A stretch of DNA of 64,000 bases from the NCBI GenBank assembly GCA_032622095.1, contig CP136066.1:191382816-191446815 (forward strand). The letters run 5' to 3'. Position 1 is the first letter of the stretch. Every line of letters starts with the position of its first letter. This document shows, piece by piece, positions 21,723 to 34,484 of the stretch. A program made the position numbers and the translations under genes. The notes below the pieces were generated by a model. It saw only the letters and a program-made list of their open reading frames with translations, made no database searches and was not told the origin of the DNA. Origin of the DNA: Siphonodentalium dalli. Taxonomy: Eukaryota > Mollusca > Scaphopoda > Gadilida > Siphonodentaliidae.

Positions 21723-21968
21723 AGGAGATATCGGTCGACCTCTGCACCCCCTAGGACCCAACTTCACCCCACTAATTTTCTTTCTTAATGTCTCCTTGGC
21801 GTGATGTTATACATTTATCGTATAGAAGAGTCATTGGCGAACACAGGAGATATCGGTCGACCTCTGCACCCCCTAGGACTCAACTTCACCCCACTAAATT
21901 TCTTTCGTAATGTCTCCTTGGCGTGATGTTATACATTTATCGTATAGAAGAGTCATTGGCGAACACAG
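21723..21968. repeat. Local 122-bp direct duplication
   Basis: AGGAGATATCGGTCGACC...GAAGAGTCATTGGCGAACAC occurs twice head to tail. The same pair is in the second 2.6-kb unit (about 24327-24572), so it predates the larger duplication. A single diverged version is in the inverted copy near 28620-29070. Confidence 0.85.
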
Positions 21969-22189
21969 GAGGACCATACTATGCATTCATTGTGGGATAT
22001 TTTTGTCCGATATTACGTTTTCCTAAATGCCGGTATAATAGATCAAAGCCGAATCGACGCTAATAACCCGATGTACTGTTTCGAATCAATGAATGTTATT
22101 GCTATTATAACAACACCCATGCATATATATGTGCATGAGATACTCGAGCTAGGATTCCTCTTATACCTGAGTTGAGGAACATTCACCCA

Positions 22190-22660
22190 AATCCAAGATG
22201 GCGGCCAAAATGGCCACCAGAAATAGAAAAATCGTTGATTTTAACATCAGTGAGCATTATTGTCATGACAACTCCACACCAGCTTACTATTGTGAGTTGG
22301 GGACACTTCGGCGAAGAACTGTCCCTGTATCATATCCAAATAAAAGTCACCCAAATCCAAAATGGCGCACACAATGGCTGACATATTTTGAAAAATCACC
22401 GAAATTCCATCATATTCACATCATTGGACATTATTGTCGAGACAACTCCACCCATGAAGTTGAAGTAATTACCTTACATATCATGCAAGAAATTGTTTTC
22501 CAAATCGAAGATGGCGGCCAAAATGGCGACCGAAATTTGAAAACACGCCTACATTCCTTCACTTTCTTACGGTGGGCGTTATTGTTTCGCGATTTCGACC
22601 CACCATTACAAACTCTCTTAGTCAAGATGGCGGCCAAATTGGCGGCCAGAAATTGAAAAT
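22190..22660. repeat. Repeat modules with AAGATGGCGGC motifs
   Basis: Four modules of about 110-150 bp, three of them carrying AAGATGGCGGCCAAA (near 22194, 22509 and 22625). Related versions lie in the second unit, in inverse orientation at 27890-28930, and as ATGGCAGCC forms at 52180-52560 and 55520-55900. AAGATGGCGGC equals the known consensus of the vertebrate factor YY1. A long open frame through the modules (Met-Ala-Ala-Lys repeats) is repeat-derived. Confidence 0.7.
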
Positions 22661-23340
22661 AAGTCGATATTATCACATACAAATTTCAACTTTTTTGGTA
22701 ATAATATCGATCTGTATGGACGAAACGGTACATAATATAAGCCATCTATTAGTTCCAACATAAGTCGTAGCCTTTTGTGAGGATAAAAAACCCACAATTA
22801 ATAATCGCGATGTGGCATTTCGAAATCCATTCTTCACTAAGCGACCATATTGTCAGTAACCGTATATAGGTGCACCGAATAGTCATATTATGACTTCCAA
22901 GAATCAAAACAACTCTGATTTGCCACATTCAGCATAGTCTGGACCAGTTTCCGTCTCTTCGTCAGATTAATTTATCTCGCTATCACCAACACAGATGTCT
23001 ACACTTCTTTGTAGAAGGGTCCCACGAATCGGAATGTTTCAAACAATACATATACCGGTGTCCAGCTCACGTGTTTGTCTCGAAAGCTGGGAATTCTTAT
23101 CCTTATTCTCTGCGAGCTTCATTTGTGTTATAGCTTATGGTATAATTCAGATGCCACATATGGGATCCGAGCGTCATCTTGTGCGATAAACTAGAAAGGT
23201 ATGCGGTCGATGTGTATACTAGATTTCAGAAGGACCTCTCTATCTGCGTATTTTCAGCTTTGATGACCTAATTGGGATAACAACATGTACACCTGGTTCT
23301 CTTCCCAACAGCCACTTCTCAATATTATGGTTCATCAATT

Positions 23341-25945
23341 CACAATCGCATTCAATTCAGTTTAACTGAACTATCCACCGAAAATAAATTTAAATATTTA
23401 AATATATTTTCCATTGATTTCGCAACTAAGCATATCTCATTTGAAAATTGTCATGTTTACCATGAATATAGTGACGAGATGCATTACGTAAAACGTACTT
23501 TGATGGTTCATCATCTGTTTCATTTTCTGCGATACAAACTAACCCGAGATTGTATTATGTGTTCCAGTTCTAGCGGTCAATCAATCATTAAAGCCACAAT
23601 GCGGTTTATGCTCAAAAATACACCTAATAATATTCGCTTCTGAATTTCCCCCGCATCGAGATAGGTCGATAAATAATTGAACTGCCTCTCTACTGGCATT
23701 ATATGTCCCAGAAAGACGCATTGAAATCATAAAAAATGCAACCCTGACCACGGTGCTTGGGTTCCAAACAAACAACAACCATGTGCACGGCATTATGGCA
23801 GGCAAAAATTGACATAGGTGTCGCCTCGAGAGGGAATTTATGAGACCTAAATTTTTGGTTAGCGTAAATACTTGACTATCAGAATCCGTATGTTGGATTT
23901 GTTTGGTAAGAGGACGTTTTTCTCACCGCGTGGTATTTTTGAGGAACCGATGATAAATCGGTCATTTTTTTTTAAAAGCCGACTTTTTTGACAGAGTATT
24001 ATGTATTAGTCATATGTTTTGCTCAGTTTTAAAATCAATATTAAAATCGGGCGCCAATGGGAGCGCTTAAATTGGTATATACTACACGAATTAAATACGA
24101 GTAAGGTGTAGAATAAACGTTACTTCAAAAATAATATTTCTGTATATACCAGTGTATACGCCTTAATTGGCGGTGATGTCAGCAATTCAGTGGGTACCTT
24201 TATTTCTGTCCCATAAGTATGAAACTACACACTAAGCGGGTCTATTTTCTGTTGGACAGTCCACATATATTTGCGAAATAGAGTCAGAGTTTGAATCGAA
24301 TGTGGACAATCCGGAGTAAATAGTCCAGGAGATATCGGTCGACCTCTGCACCCCCTAGTACTCAACTTCACCCCACTAATTTTCTTTCTTAATGTCTCCT
24401 TGGCGTGATGTTATACATTTATCGTATAGAAGAGTCATTGGCGAACACAGGAGATATCGGTCGACCTCTGCACCCCCTAGGACTCAACTTCACCCCACTA
24501 ATTTTCTTTCTTAATGTCTCCTTGGCGTGATGTTATACATTTATCGTATAGAAGAGTCATTGGCGAACACAGGAGGACCATACTATGCATTCATTGTGGG
24601 ATATTTTTGTCCGATATCACGTTTTCATAAATGCCGGTATAATAGATCAAAGCCGAATCGACGCTAATAACCCGATGTACTGTTTCGAATCAATGAATGT
24701 TATTGCTATCATAACAACACCCATGCATATATATGTGCATGAGATACTCGAGCTAGGATTCCTCTTATACCTGAGTTGAGGAATATTCACCCAAATCCAA
24801 GATGGCGGCCAAAATGGCCACCAGAAATAGAAAAATCGTTGATTTTAACATCAGTGAGCATTATTGTCATGACAACTCCACACCAGCTTACTATTGTGAG
24901 TTGGGGACACTTCGGCGAAGAACTGTCCTTGTATCATATCCAAATAAAAGTCACCCAAATCCAAAATGGCGCCCACAATGGCTGACATATTTTGAAAAAT
25001 CACCGAAATTCCATCATATTCACATCATTGGACATTATTGTCGAGACAACTCCACCCATGAAGTTGAAGTAATTACCTTACATATCATGCAAGAAATTGT
25101 TTTCCAAATCGAAGATGGCGGCCAAAATGGCGACCGAAATTTGAAAACACGCCTACATTCCTTTACTTTCTTACGGTGGGCGTTATTGTTTCGCGATTTC
25201 GACCCACCATTACAAACTCTATTAGTCAAGATGGCGGCCAAATTGGCGGCCAGAAATTGAAAAGAAGTCGATATTATCACATACAAATTTCAACTTTTTG
25301 GTAATAATATCGATCTGTATGGACGAAACGGTACATAATATAAGCCATCTATTAGTTCCAACATAAGTCGTAGCCTTTTGTGAGGATAAAAAACCCACAA
25401 TTAATAATCGCGATGTGGCATTTCGAAATCCATTATTCACTAAGCGACCATATTGGCAGTAACCGTATATAGGTGCACCGAATAGTCATATTATGACTTC
25501 CAAGAATCAAAACAACTCTGATTTGCCACATTCAGCATAGTCTGGACCAGTTTCCGTCTCTTCGTCTGATTAATTTATCTCGCTATCACCAACACAGATG
25601 TCTACACTTCTTTGTAGAAGGGCCCCACGAATCGGAATGTTTCAAACAATACATATACCGGTGTCCAGCTCACGTGTTTGTCTCGAAAGCTGGGAATTCT
25701 TATCCTTATTCTCTGCGAGCTTCATTTGTGTTATAGCTTATGGTATAATTCAGATGCCACATATGGGATCTGAGCGTCATCTTGCGCGATAAACTAGAAA
25801 GGTATGCGGTCGATGTGTATACTAGCTTTCAGAAGGACCTCTCTATCTGCGTATTTTCAGCTTTGATGACCTAATGGGGATAACAACATGTACACCTGGT
25901 TCTCTTCCCAACAGCCACTTCTCAATATTATGGTTCATCAATTCA
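23341..25945. repeat. 2.6-kb direct tandem duplication, unit 2
   Basis: See unit 1. It ends at TTCATCAATTCACA before unique sequence (TACTCATCTAATGCG). Confidence 0.9.
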
Positions 25946-27250
25946 CATACTCATCTAATGCGCTGGCGTACCCGGACAACTTCTGTATATGGATTCGAAT
26001 GTTGAAAGCCTGACATTTGACGGATGCCTTTCTGCTAAGGCATAGAAGACCATAGTGCACAATATACTCACAGTTCTTGCCATGATCCTAAGGACAATCT
26101 TGTTGGCGTCCAGCAATCGTCTCACCGAACAGATTCAAGCAGATAATAACAATACACACGGTGCTAGTTTGCGGCCATGTGTCATGATAGTGGAAATGCA
26201 ATTGGACCATGACTGCACCGCCCCTTGTTGTGTATGTTTTAGATTCAGACAGGATCTCATGCGTGGCTTTGCTTTCCTTGTATGCTAAGATTGTATGTTC
26301 CTATCCGTTTGGAAGCCGTTCTTAATCAGCTGGACAAGGCGTGTACCATTGGCTACTCCTATATAAGCCCCGCCCAGACTGGGGTGTAGTCTTAAAGGCG
26401 ATGCCTTTGATAGTTGGTTGATATGTCATACTCACGCTGGGTGGTGATCGGTATGGTTCAAGAAAGTACAAATGCCATCAACACAAGGGTGAAATGTTCA
26501 ACGCGAAGAACACCCAGAGGAATGTTACGTTGATGATATCTTGCATTCAGTTCAACATACGTTGGGTACACCAAGTGATTATTTGGTAACATCACCATTC
26601 CGACCATTTTCTTGCATGAGACATATTATCTACTATATTCTAAAGTTATATATATACAGCTATATGATCATAAAGGTCACGTTCACCAACGTCCACAGCC
26701 ATTGCCGTCGAGACTATAAATTGTTCTTTAAATATATAATGAAATAATTTTCTTGAATAATACCGCCCACACACTGACAAACCATGAGAGAAGATAACAA
26801 CACGCATACCTTCATTCCATAAAGACATTATCCTTTTGTCCACCCGACTGTTCTGGGGGAGGCTAGCATAGTATGCTCCAGACAAAATTATACGTCTGGA
26901 CAAGTTGAATCAGGAAATACAATCTTACCACACAAAAACAGCGACACGCATGGCATTCTATATCTTCAACATGCATCAGGTGTAGGGGTGGTGTATACCG
27001 TGACCCATTCCATTCCCACTATCATGGCGCATTTCCACAAACTTTCTTCTCTTCTGGGAGCTATTCGACGAGACGACTGTGGGACGTCACACAGTTTGCT
27101 TAGGATCATGGTCAAGAAGTGTGGGTAGTCGGTACATTATGGTCTTCTCCTTAGCAGATAGACATATGTCAAAGGGAATGAGACAGCTAGCACCTTCGAA
27201 ACACTGTCGAAGTTGTCCACGTTTGCCAATGCGTCTGCTAAGTTTGTGAG
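25946..27250. other. Segment between direct and inverted repeat copies, no recognised gene
   Basis: Holds short ORFs (26055-26288 plus, 26646-26903 minus) with no family I can name. It also contains CCTATATAAGCCCCGCCC near 26360, which resembles a TATA box next to a GC box but has no identified gene behind it. Confidence 0.3.
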
Positions 27251-29080
27251 TTGGCGAACCATCTATTGAGAAGTGACCAGCTAACTGGTTCGCCAGGTGT
27301 ACATGTCGTTATCCTCATGGGGTATGATACACATACATAGAGATGACCTTCTAAAAGCTTGTATACTCATCGACCATATGCTTTTCTAGTTCAAGATGAC
27401 GCACAAATCCCATATTTAGCAATATTTAAAATCGTAAGCTAGACACCGGAAAATGAATTGTTTGAAATGTTCTGATTAGAGGGACCGTTCTCCCAGGAAA
27501 TGTTGAATACCTTGTCGGTGTGATCGACTTAGATTTATCAGACAAAGAAATGGAAGTTGGTCAAGACCATTATGGACTTGACGTGGCAAATCAGAATATG
27601 TTATCAGGTAATTGTTCTAATATGACTACTCGGCACACCTACGGTTGCGGCCATTATCGGCGCTAAGTGGAGAATGGATTTCGAAATGCCACATCGCCAT
27701 ATTAATTGTGGGTTTTCGTCTTTCCAGAAGGAAGGATACGAGCTATGTTATGCGTTTTGATACGTTTTAAGTTGAACTAATATATGGTTTATGTACAGTT
27801 TCGCCCACACATACCGATATTATGACAAAAAGTTGAAATTAGTTTGTGAAAATATCAATTTCTTTTCACTATCTGGCAGCCAATTTAGCCGCCATCTTGA
27901 CTGTGAGTATCAATTGCCAAATTCAAATGAATACTTCATATCAAAATTCCATATCAACATGTAACGGTGGGTAGAAATCGCGAAACAATAACGCCCATCG
28001 TAAGAAAGTAAAGCAACGTAGGCGTGTTTTCAAATTTCGGTCATTTTGGCCGCCATCTTCGATTTTGAAAACAATGTTTTGCATGAGATTAAGGTAATTA
28101 CTACACCTCGGTATTTCCAACTCAACTGTAAGCATGGGTGGAGTTGTCTCGACAATAATGCCCAATGATGTGAATGAGGGAATTTTCAAAATCAGTCCGC
28201 CATTATGGGCGCCATTTTGGATTTGGGGGAGTTTTATTTGGATACGGTACAAGGACAGTTCTTCGCCTAAGTGTTCCCACCTCACAATAGTAAGCAGGTG
28301 TGGAGTTGTCATGACAACAATGCTTATTGATGTTAAAATCAGCGATTTTCGGAGATTTTTCTATTTCTGGTGGGCATTTTGGCCGCCATCTTGGATATGG
28401 GTGAATATTCCTCAACTCAGGTATAAGAGAAATCCTAGATCGAGTATCTCCTGCAAATATATATGCATCGGTGTTGTTATGATAGCAATAACATTCATTG
28501 ATTCGAAACATTACATCGGGTTATTAGCGTTGATTCGGCTTTGACCTATTATACCGACATTTGGGAAAACGTGATATCGGACAAAAATATCACACAATGA
28601 ATGTATATTATGGACCTCCTGTGTTCGTCAATGACTGTTATATGCGATACATGTATAAAATTACGCCAAGCTGCCACTATTTTCCCACAGAGATAAACGA
28701 AAGGTGGTGAAATGTCAGAAATATAGCATATTTTCACATTTCGGTGGCCATCTTGGTCGCCATATTGGATTCTGGTGTCAGATTTTGGCTAATTTGTAAG
28801 GGTTGTTTATTAGTATAACGAATCGAGCAGAAAACAAGACCGCATGTGATATCATCTCTACTATAACGGCGATCAAAGAGACCTGGTGCATATAAAAAAA
28901 AATTACCGCCATGATGGACGCCATCTTGTCGGGAGTCTCTGCGGCCACGTTTTTTTCTTGTTAACAACCGAAGAAAATTAGAGGAGACATTAAGAAAGAA
29001 AATTAGTTGGGTGAAGTTGAGTCCTGGGGTGGGGGGGGGGGGGGTGCAGAGGTCGACCAATATCTCGTGGACTATAAACC
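27251..29080. repeat. Diverged inverted copy of the 2.6-kb unit
   Basis: The reverse complement of this stretch follows 21720-23300 in order: the AGGTCGACC/TCTGCACCCC block (at 29045), the stretch with GAACACAGGAGG and TGTGTGATATTTTTG (28560-28620), the ATGGCGGCC modules (28390-27890), CGAAATGCCACATCGC (27700), and GGTGTACATGTCGTTATCC (27300). Similarity is about 80% by eye with indels, so it is older than the direct pair. Repeat X itself is missing at this end. Confidence 0.75.
29027..29044. repeat. Poly-G tract
   Basis: A run of about 14 G with flanking G-rich bases, inside the inverted copy where the related units read CACCCCCTAGGAC. Similar homopolymers lie at 35027-35041 (G) and about 33910-33929 (C). 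Confidence 0.9.
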
Positions 29081-29655
29081 ATTGCAGTGATCGTGGGAAT
29101 GATACTCTGGTTGTGAACAACTCTATCATTACTCTCTTGCTACCTCGGGGGATTCCTTTCTTTACGCTCGCGTACTACGAGTAATGAAGTTACAATGGGC
29201 AATGAATGGAATGATCGAGCGTAACTTCAGCGTAAATACTCGGAGTACCCTGGCTACACCTATAGCCGAGGAGATGTAATTTCGAGAGTATTGTAATGTG
29301 ACGTCACTTTCCGCGAAAAGATCGGTTGTCAACTGAGAAAGCACACTTAGTGTCAAGATTTTGTTCTAAATTTAGATATTTTGCTTGTTCCATGAAAGTT
29401 AAAATTCTCGTTAGTTTCATTGTGAATATCAGATTTTTTTGCTCATTTACTTAAGTCTTCGTCCGATCGACACGCCCAGAGTGAGTTTTGTCAAATGTCC
29501 TGAATAAAAAAATATGTTTTGTTTGCAGTCATAACTATGCTATTTTTAGATTACTCCAGTCACTAAAAATCTTTCCATTTACTTTTACCCAGGGTAATTT
29601 ACTCGTTGCAGCCGAGCGTAATGAATGGAATCGTCCCCTCTTGCTCTCATCGAAA

Positions 29656-29883
29656 CTACACATCGAGCTGACAGACTACTGGTCTCTTCTCGGTTGGACA
29701 GTTCACCGTTCTCCAAGCGAAGCCGTAGAGGTTGGCAAACTTGATACACTGTCTTGTTGCCTTGCTGGCAGGATCGCCGTATCGCCAAGCAAAATAGGTC
29801 ATCGGTGAACCGTCATGAAGCTTCCATGTTCCCGCATCATAAAACCCGTCAAGGAAAGCCGAACCTAGAATGTAAACGTTCAT
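29656..29883 (-). CDS. C-type lectin domain, C-terminal exon (gene A)
   Basis: 76 codons ending in a stop at 29656. The peptide has the features of the second half of a C-type lectin-like domain: a Tyr-Ile-Leu-Gly-Ser strand in place of WIGL, Gly-x-Trp-x-x-x-Asp-Gly-Ser-Pro, Tyr-Phe-x-Trp, a conserved Cys in Gln-Cys-Ile, and a closing Pro-x-x-Cys at the C-terminus. EPN/QPD-type sugar-binding residues are replaced (Gly-Asp-Pro), so carbohydrate specificity is uncertain. The exon probably starts at the AAG|ATG acceptor (29883). The partner half-domain lies at 32661-32846, with a LINE fragment in the intron. Read from this acceptor the frame is phase 0, which does not match the phase-1 donor there. 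Confidence 0.8.
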   Translation of the reverse strand: MNVYILGSAFLDGFYDAGTWKLHDGSPMTYFAWRYGDPASKATRQCIKFANLYGFAWRTVNCPTEKRPVVCQLDV

Positions 29884-30208
29884 CTTGGTGCAAACAATAT
29901 GTTACTTGAACAGAACGAAAGATCAAACTAACATTTTACAATTAATAATATAGATCTAATGCAAAGTAACCCTTTCCCTACTAAAGCATCATTGATGAGG
30001 AGTTATCCCATAGGAAATATTCAGATAACAAGTTCAGCAACTGCCATATGTAGTTTGTTGAACTTATTATCTGAACATTTCCCTTAATAAATATGGCTCC
30101 TCCTGAACTTTTATTTATCTGTCGTCTGCTTTTATCATATAAGTATCCCTCCAAATAAATAATAGACTATTCCGATATATACTTTTACAACGGGGTGGGG
30201 GAATCGAT

Positions 30209-30412
30209 TTAGTATATAGAAGGGGTTAACAGGTGACTCACTATTTCCTGGGAAATTTTCGAACACAGCTTCCACACATTTGTCATTCCCAGCGATGAAG
30301 GGTGCCAAGGAGGGATCGTCAGATTCTCGTTCGCACCATATCTGTTTACTCCCACCACAATATATAATTTCTTACCAGGCTTACTGAATTCGCTCAACAT
30401 GGTGAAGTTCAC
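30209..30412 (-). other. Unassigned minus-strand open frame in the lectin intron
   Basis: A 67-codon frame with a good donor-like GTGAGT after Gln-Glu-Ile (about 30244), inside the intron between the two lectin half-domains. Another frame of the same stretch is also open and has two Cys. Without homology I cannot tell whether it is an exon; the acceptor side is weak. Confidence 0.2.
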
Positions 30413-30589
30413 GCCATGTTGTTTATGTTTTTATTTCCATTGACTGCACCAAATGTCATACAGAAACGAGTTGTCGTTATGCGATAATCTTGTAAAGAAG
30501 TCAAATAATCGACGTAACGTAAGAAAGTTTTTGCGTGTGTTGCAATATTTATTCCATGAACTAGTATACATTATGTAATGATAAAAATT

Positions 30590-30858
30590 GATAAAGAATG
30601 TCAGAAAAAATTATAAAAAAATGATAAATTGTTAAAGAATGTAAGAAAAACTAATAAAAATAATGAAATTATTAAAGAATATAAGAAAAAATTATAATTT
30701 TTGTTAAAGAATGTAAGAAAAAATGATAAAAAAAATGTTAAAGAATGTAAGACAAATTTATAAAAATGATAAAAATATTGATAGGCCAATGCATTCTATT
30801 ATATATGCGAGGTGACCTATGGTCGACTCGCATATATAAGAGAATGCATTGGCACAGG
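30590..30858. mobile_element. A-rich array plus stand-alone hairpin related to the foldback arms
   Basis: An array of AAAGAATGTAAGAAAAA-type units (30590-30780) ends at a hairpin. GGCCAATGCATTCTATTATATATGCGAG (30784-30811) faces CTCGCATATATAAGAGAATGCATTGGC (30826-30852) across about 14 bases. The same hairpin is at about 50001-50069. Each half occurs as a single arm next to the GCC tract in the foldback elements (3249-3277, 5243-5275 and equivalents). Confidence 0.75.
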
Positions 30859-32212
30859 GTTGTCATGGAACGGATTCGACATCAAGCATAGTCGTTTCCG
30901 AGATGATTACATAACACCCCATCCCGCGAGAATGTATAACGCAAATTACTGGTCTTGCAATCAGCAATCAACACCACCATTCATGAGCCGTTCAAGCAAA
31001 GCGCGAGTCGCCAAGTAAACTTGCAAACAGTTATTATAGTTTTGTCTTTATTTCATAACAGTGGTGCTATTAGAGTGTTAGTGCTGTCCATATAATAACT
31101 GATAGAATCATTAAATTAGTATATATTGTACTGTATATAAGGTGATAGTTTCAACGCGGAAAGAATGTGATAGGTAGATAACTGTTGGGTATCAGAGAGA
31201 TGTACTTGCTTGTACATTTCATGGTTAAGATAAACCTCATTCTGACCAACTGTATTGAACGACTTCCGAATACTCGTGCCTTAGCGATATATAATGTGTT
31301 AAAATGTGTTGGTACTCAAGAAACATAAAGGTAAACAATGGAAACAAAACACCACTGAAGATATTATTTTTGAATTTGTAGGCATATCTGATGGGAACAA
31401 CATACTAATAGTCCCCGAGAATCCGAGATGAGTATTTTCTGGAATAGAAATTTCCCCCAATACAGGTGTGCTTATTTCAGTGAAATAAAAAATAAGAATA
31501 TTGGAGACTGTTAACATGGTCATTGTGTATCACAGTTAGCTATATTTCATCTATAATTGATTATGTGTAGCCCTTAATAATTTTGCGGATAAAAAGGGTA
31601 CATTATTATATGCGATTTCTCACGAAATTGTCAAAACATTCCCCAAATTTCAATAAAAAGCACAATTTTGGAAGAAATTTGGACCCATCTATCTTTGTTC
31701 AGAATATTCAGGATATTGCTAAAATGCTTTGAACTCGAACAGCCTGCCACTGATTCACAATGTCATCCCAACCGAATAAATTGTATATATTCAATATAAT
31801 TCATGGTCTTACCAGCCTCACATTAAAATTGTCCAATTATTGTTGGCCGAAAAAGCTATTCACAAATTAGGGCACAATCACCGTGTTCAATTGGTATATT
31901 TACCTTTGATCTACCTTTCATGTTCATGCCATTTTTAAGCTTTCGCTTGTATAAGTCTATCTTCTTGAGCTCAATTACTGAATTTTCTGTTGCGCATCTT
32001 GACAGTTAAAAAATTTATACACAAACTTATTTTGTTTGTAGTCAGCTGACGTTCAGATAAGATTTGAATTAGTTTAGAGAGCCAACATCTATGCATAGAT
32101 ATGTGCGTTAATCCCAGGAGTCTATTGACTGGTAACTAAATACATTTTGTGTACACTTCTCATTGTATCATCATCCATCAGAGTCTGTGAATGTATCTGT
32201 ACTTTCTCAAAA

Positions 32213-32520
32213 TCATTCATTATTGTGGATTTTATCGGATCTTTCTCTCCTGTAATCTAGTTTTGGGAGGCCAAGGTATTTCAGCCTATCATACGACTCG
32301 TTTTTAATTGATTCTATCAGTGGTATCACTCTTCCTTGTACTTTCTCTATTGATGACTTGTCCTTTTTACAACGAGGACTCCATATTGATGATCCGTATT
32401 CTAGTGTTAGTCTCACAAATGATTTATATAATTTTAGGACCATATCATCATCCATATATTTGAATGTTCTTTTCAGCAGGCCGAGCTTATGGTTGGAGTT
32501 GTTTATTGCTGCAAAACACC
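32213..32520 (-). mobile_element. 5'-truncated non-LTR retrotransposon (LINE), reverse-transcriptase C-terminal part
   Basis: The frame reads about 100 residues typical of the end of the reverse transcriptase in Jockey/CR1-like LINEs: Asn-x-x-Leu-Gly-Leu-Leu-Lys-Arg-Thr-Phe-Lys-Tyr, then Leu-Tyr-Lys-Ser-Phe-Val-Arg, Leu-Glu-Tyr-Gly-x-x-x-Trp-Ser-Pro, Leu-Gly-Leu-Pro, and Tyr-Arg-Arg-Glu-Arg. It is open from about 32520 to the stop at 32213. Polymerase motifs are missing, so it is a dead 3' fragment. It lies in the lectin-gene intron in the same orientation. Confidence 0.85.
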
Positions 32521-32660
32521 GCCCAGTTTACCATTCGGCCATCTGGTTAATCTTTGCTGTGTATCAATGCCAGAAAGCACCAATGTTCTAGATAATGTTC
32601 ATGAGATGAACACCTATCACATGTTCCCTCGATTGATCACATACATGTACATGCACGTAC

Positions 32661-32846
32661 CTGCGGATATCGACGACAGTTTATTTTTGAAGAACGTCTG
32701 CATGACACGGGTCTGGACCGTGATCAAATGTCCGAAATCGGTTTCACAGTAAGCAACAGCCTCGTCCCACAGTACATGGGTGGCGTTGTATTTCCAGCAG
32801 ACGACAGGATCGGTTTCCAAGGTATATCCTGGGACGCTGCATGGTG
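32661..32846 (-). CDS. C-type lectin domain, N-terminal exon (gene A)
   Basis: A 186-nt exon between a good acceptor (TTTTCTCAG) and a consensus donor (CAG|GTACGT). The peptide starts Pro-Cys-Ser-Val-Pro-Gly-Tyr, has Cys-Trp and then Trp-x-x-Ala-x-x-Tyr-Cys...Phe-Gly-His-Leu-Ile-Thr-Val-Gln, the usual first helix and strand of a C-type lectin domain, and ends before the WIGL strand. It enters in phase 1 and leaves in phase 1. The EGF-like exon at 45697-45802 leaves in phase 1, which fits. The C-terminal half lies at 29656-29883. Confidence 0.85.
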
Positions 32847-33039
32847 CTGAGAAAATTAATGTATAATGTTGTCACTCAAAATTGGAGTAATAACCACATA
32901 TGTGTGATCCCTTGTATATGTGAATGTTGACGAAGCACCACGAGAAGATCTAAGAGAGTCATGTGCAGATACATGTAGCTCTAATTATATTTCCCAAACT
33001 AATATGTAGATATGAGCGGTTTAATTGTATGTGCAGTGT

Positions 33040-33290
33040 ATACTTCCCCGTGTGGGCACGGGGAATAATAGGCCTACCGCCCCATTGCGAGTGGTAAGAA
33101 TACCCTAATGTGGCACCATGTTTGCAGTGGGGTGCACCCCGAGAGGTTTGTGTAGGAGACCTGGTGGAACTATGGCGGCCGTACCTCGTGAGGCATCGAC
33201 CTGGAGGTACGGCTTAGCTCATTGTTCAACTTTGGTCCTACATCTCTTCAAGACGGGTGGTTGAGATGACCTGGCTCAATAAATCGGCTA
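33040..33290. mobile_element. SINE-like or LINE-tail-like repeat
   Basis: Contains TGTGGGCACGGGGAATAATAGGCCTACCGCCCCATTGCGAGTGGTAAGAATACC, in which ACGGGG...AATAGGCCTAC...ATTGC...GTGGTAAGA resembles a core found in many invertebrate SINE and RTE tails (recalled pattern, not searched). GC content is clearly higher than in the flanks. No poly-A or TSD identified. Confidence 0.35.
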
Positions 33291-34484
33291 GTCACGCCGT
33301 TTCAGATTTAATTTGTGTTATACGTTGTATTGTTCGTCTGAAGTTTGAATTACTGTTTTTTTCCCAGATATGTTTGTCTTTTCTTCTGTCTCTGAAAAGA
33401 CACTCCGTATTTGTTAATGATAAGACACTTCAAAGTATTGCCGTCAATTTAAATATGTCAAACCGATCGGGACCGGGGCAGTGGCGGGCTCTCTCCTAAT
33501 TGAATGTTCAAAGAAAGTTCAATCTGATACTTCGTTGCGGTTAACAGCTAGCTAGTTCACAAACACCAGCAACGGTTACTCCTCGCACTACATTGAATTG
33601 TAGCAGAGCAGTTTTGGGAACCCGCGATATCTCAGACTCTTCAGGGTCGGAGTTATTGGTTGTGTTGGCACCACATGGCGTGTCTCATGTTGACATATTT
33701 AATAAGACAATTGATGAACTAAAGTTACTTTGCATAGTTACCCATTTTGAGGATGATTTTGCGGATATCCAAGATGCATGTTTGTTACCAATGATGGTTA
33801 TTTTCCCCCTAAATTTACATATTCTATTTCAACTTATTTTAGTGCTATTTCGGCTGAAAAGTTTCCATTGTGATACCACAATTTGTTTGAGATAAGAAAC
33901 AGTGGTGAACCCCCCCCCCCCCCCCCCCAGAAAATTCATTATCAAACAGAATTTCGTTTTCCATCTGGCACTTTTCGATCCAAATATGCTATATTATACA
34001 TGTACACTAGAAGCTGAACGAAAAGTAAAATAGTCTTTGTGAGTTTGTATTTAATTTTCTTTCAATGTTTTTAGATGAACATATTGCTCAATTTAACAAA
34101 TGGTTTATTGTTCTATTCAAAAATTTGAAGACACCCCCGCAGTTATAACATCCGCACAGATTCCACAGGGTTACCCCGATTCAATTCACCAAATTTGATT
34201 AAACTGGTCCAGTGGCCTGGAAGAACAAGCAGACAGACGATATCTGGCTAAAACAAGGCCCGCCGCGATGAGCTGAATGAGGCTACTTCGTCTTGGTGGT
34301 ACTTTATCCGACTGGGAATTTTCTAACCGGATACCCCAATTTCACACTAAAGAAAATTAAACTACGAGACCCTTTTCAACTTATATTTTTGAGTGAATTC
34401 CCATTTGATGCGTGTTGAAAAACGTTGGTTGTGAGACACCACTAACCCATTTCACCGCGGCCCCGCGTATATATAGAGAGAGGC

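Larger units (their letters stand above)
20736..23340. repeat. 2.6-kb direct tandem duplication, unit 1
   Basis: 20736-23340 is repeated at 23341-25945 with an offset of 2,604 bp and only scattered substitutions. The join at 23340/23341 fuses TTCATCAATTCACA to ATCGCATTC. Each unit contains repeat X (AGGCAAAAATTGACATAGG at about 21200), a local 122-bp direct duplication (from 21723 and 21845), and YY1-like motif modules (22190-22660). Open frames duplicated with it have no recognised domains. Confidence 0.9.

Noticed and set aside
22198-22656. 152-codon ORF with Met-Ala-Ala-Lys repeats, duplicated at 24802-25260
   Set aside because: Runs through noncoding repeat modules, and other module copies (27.9-28.9 kb, 52 kb, 55 kb) do not keep the frame.
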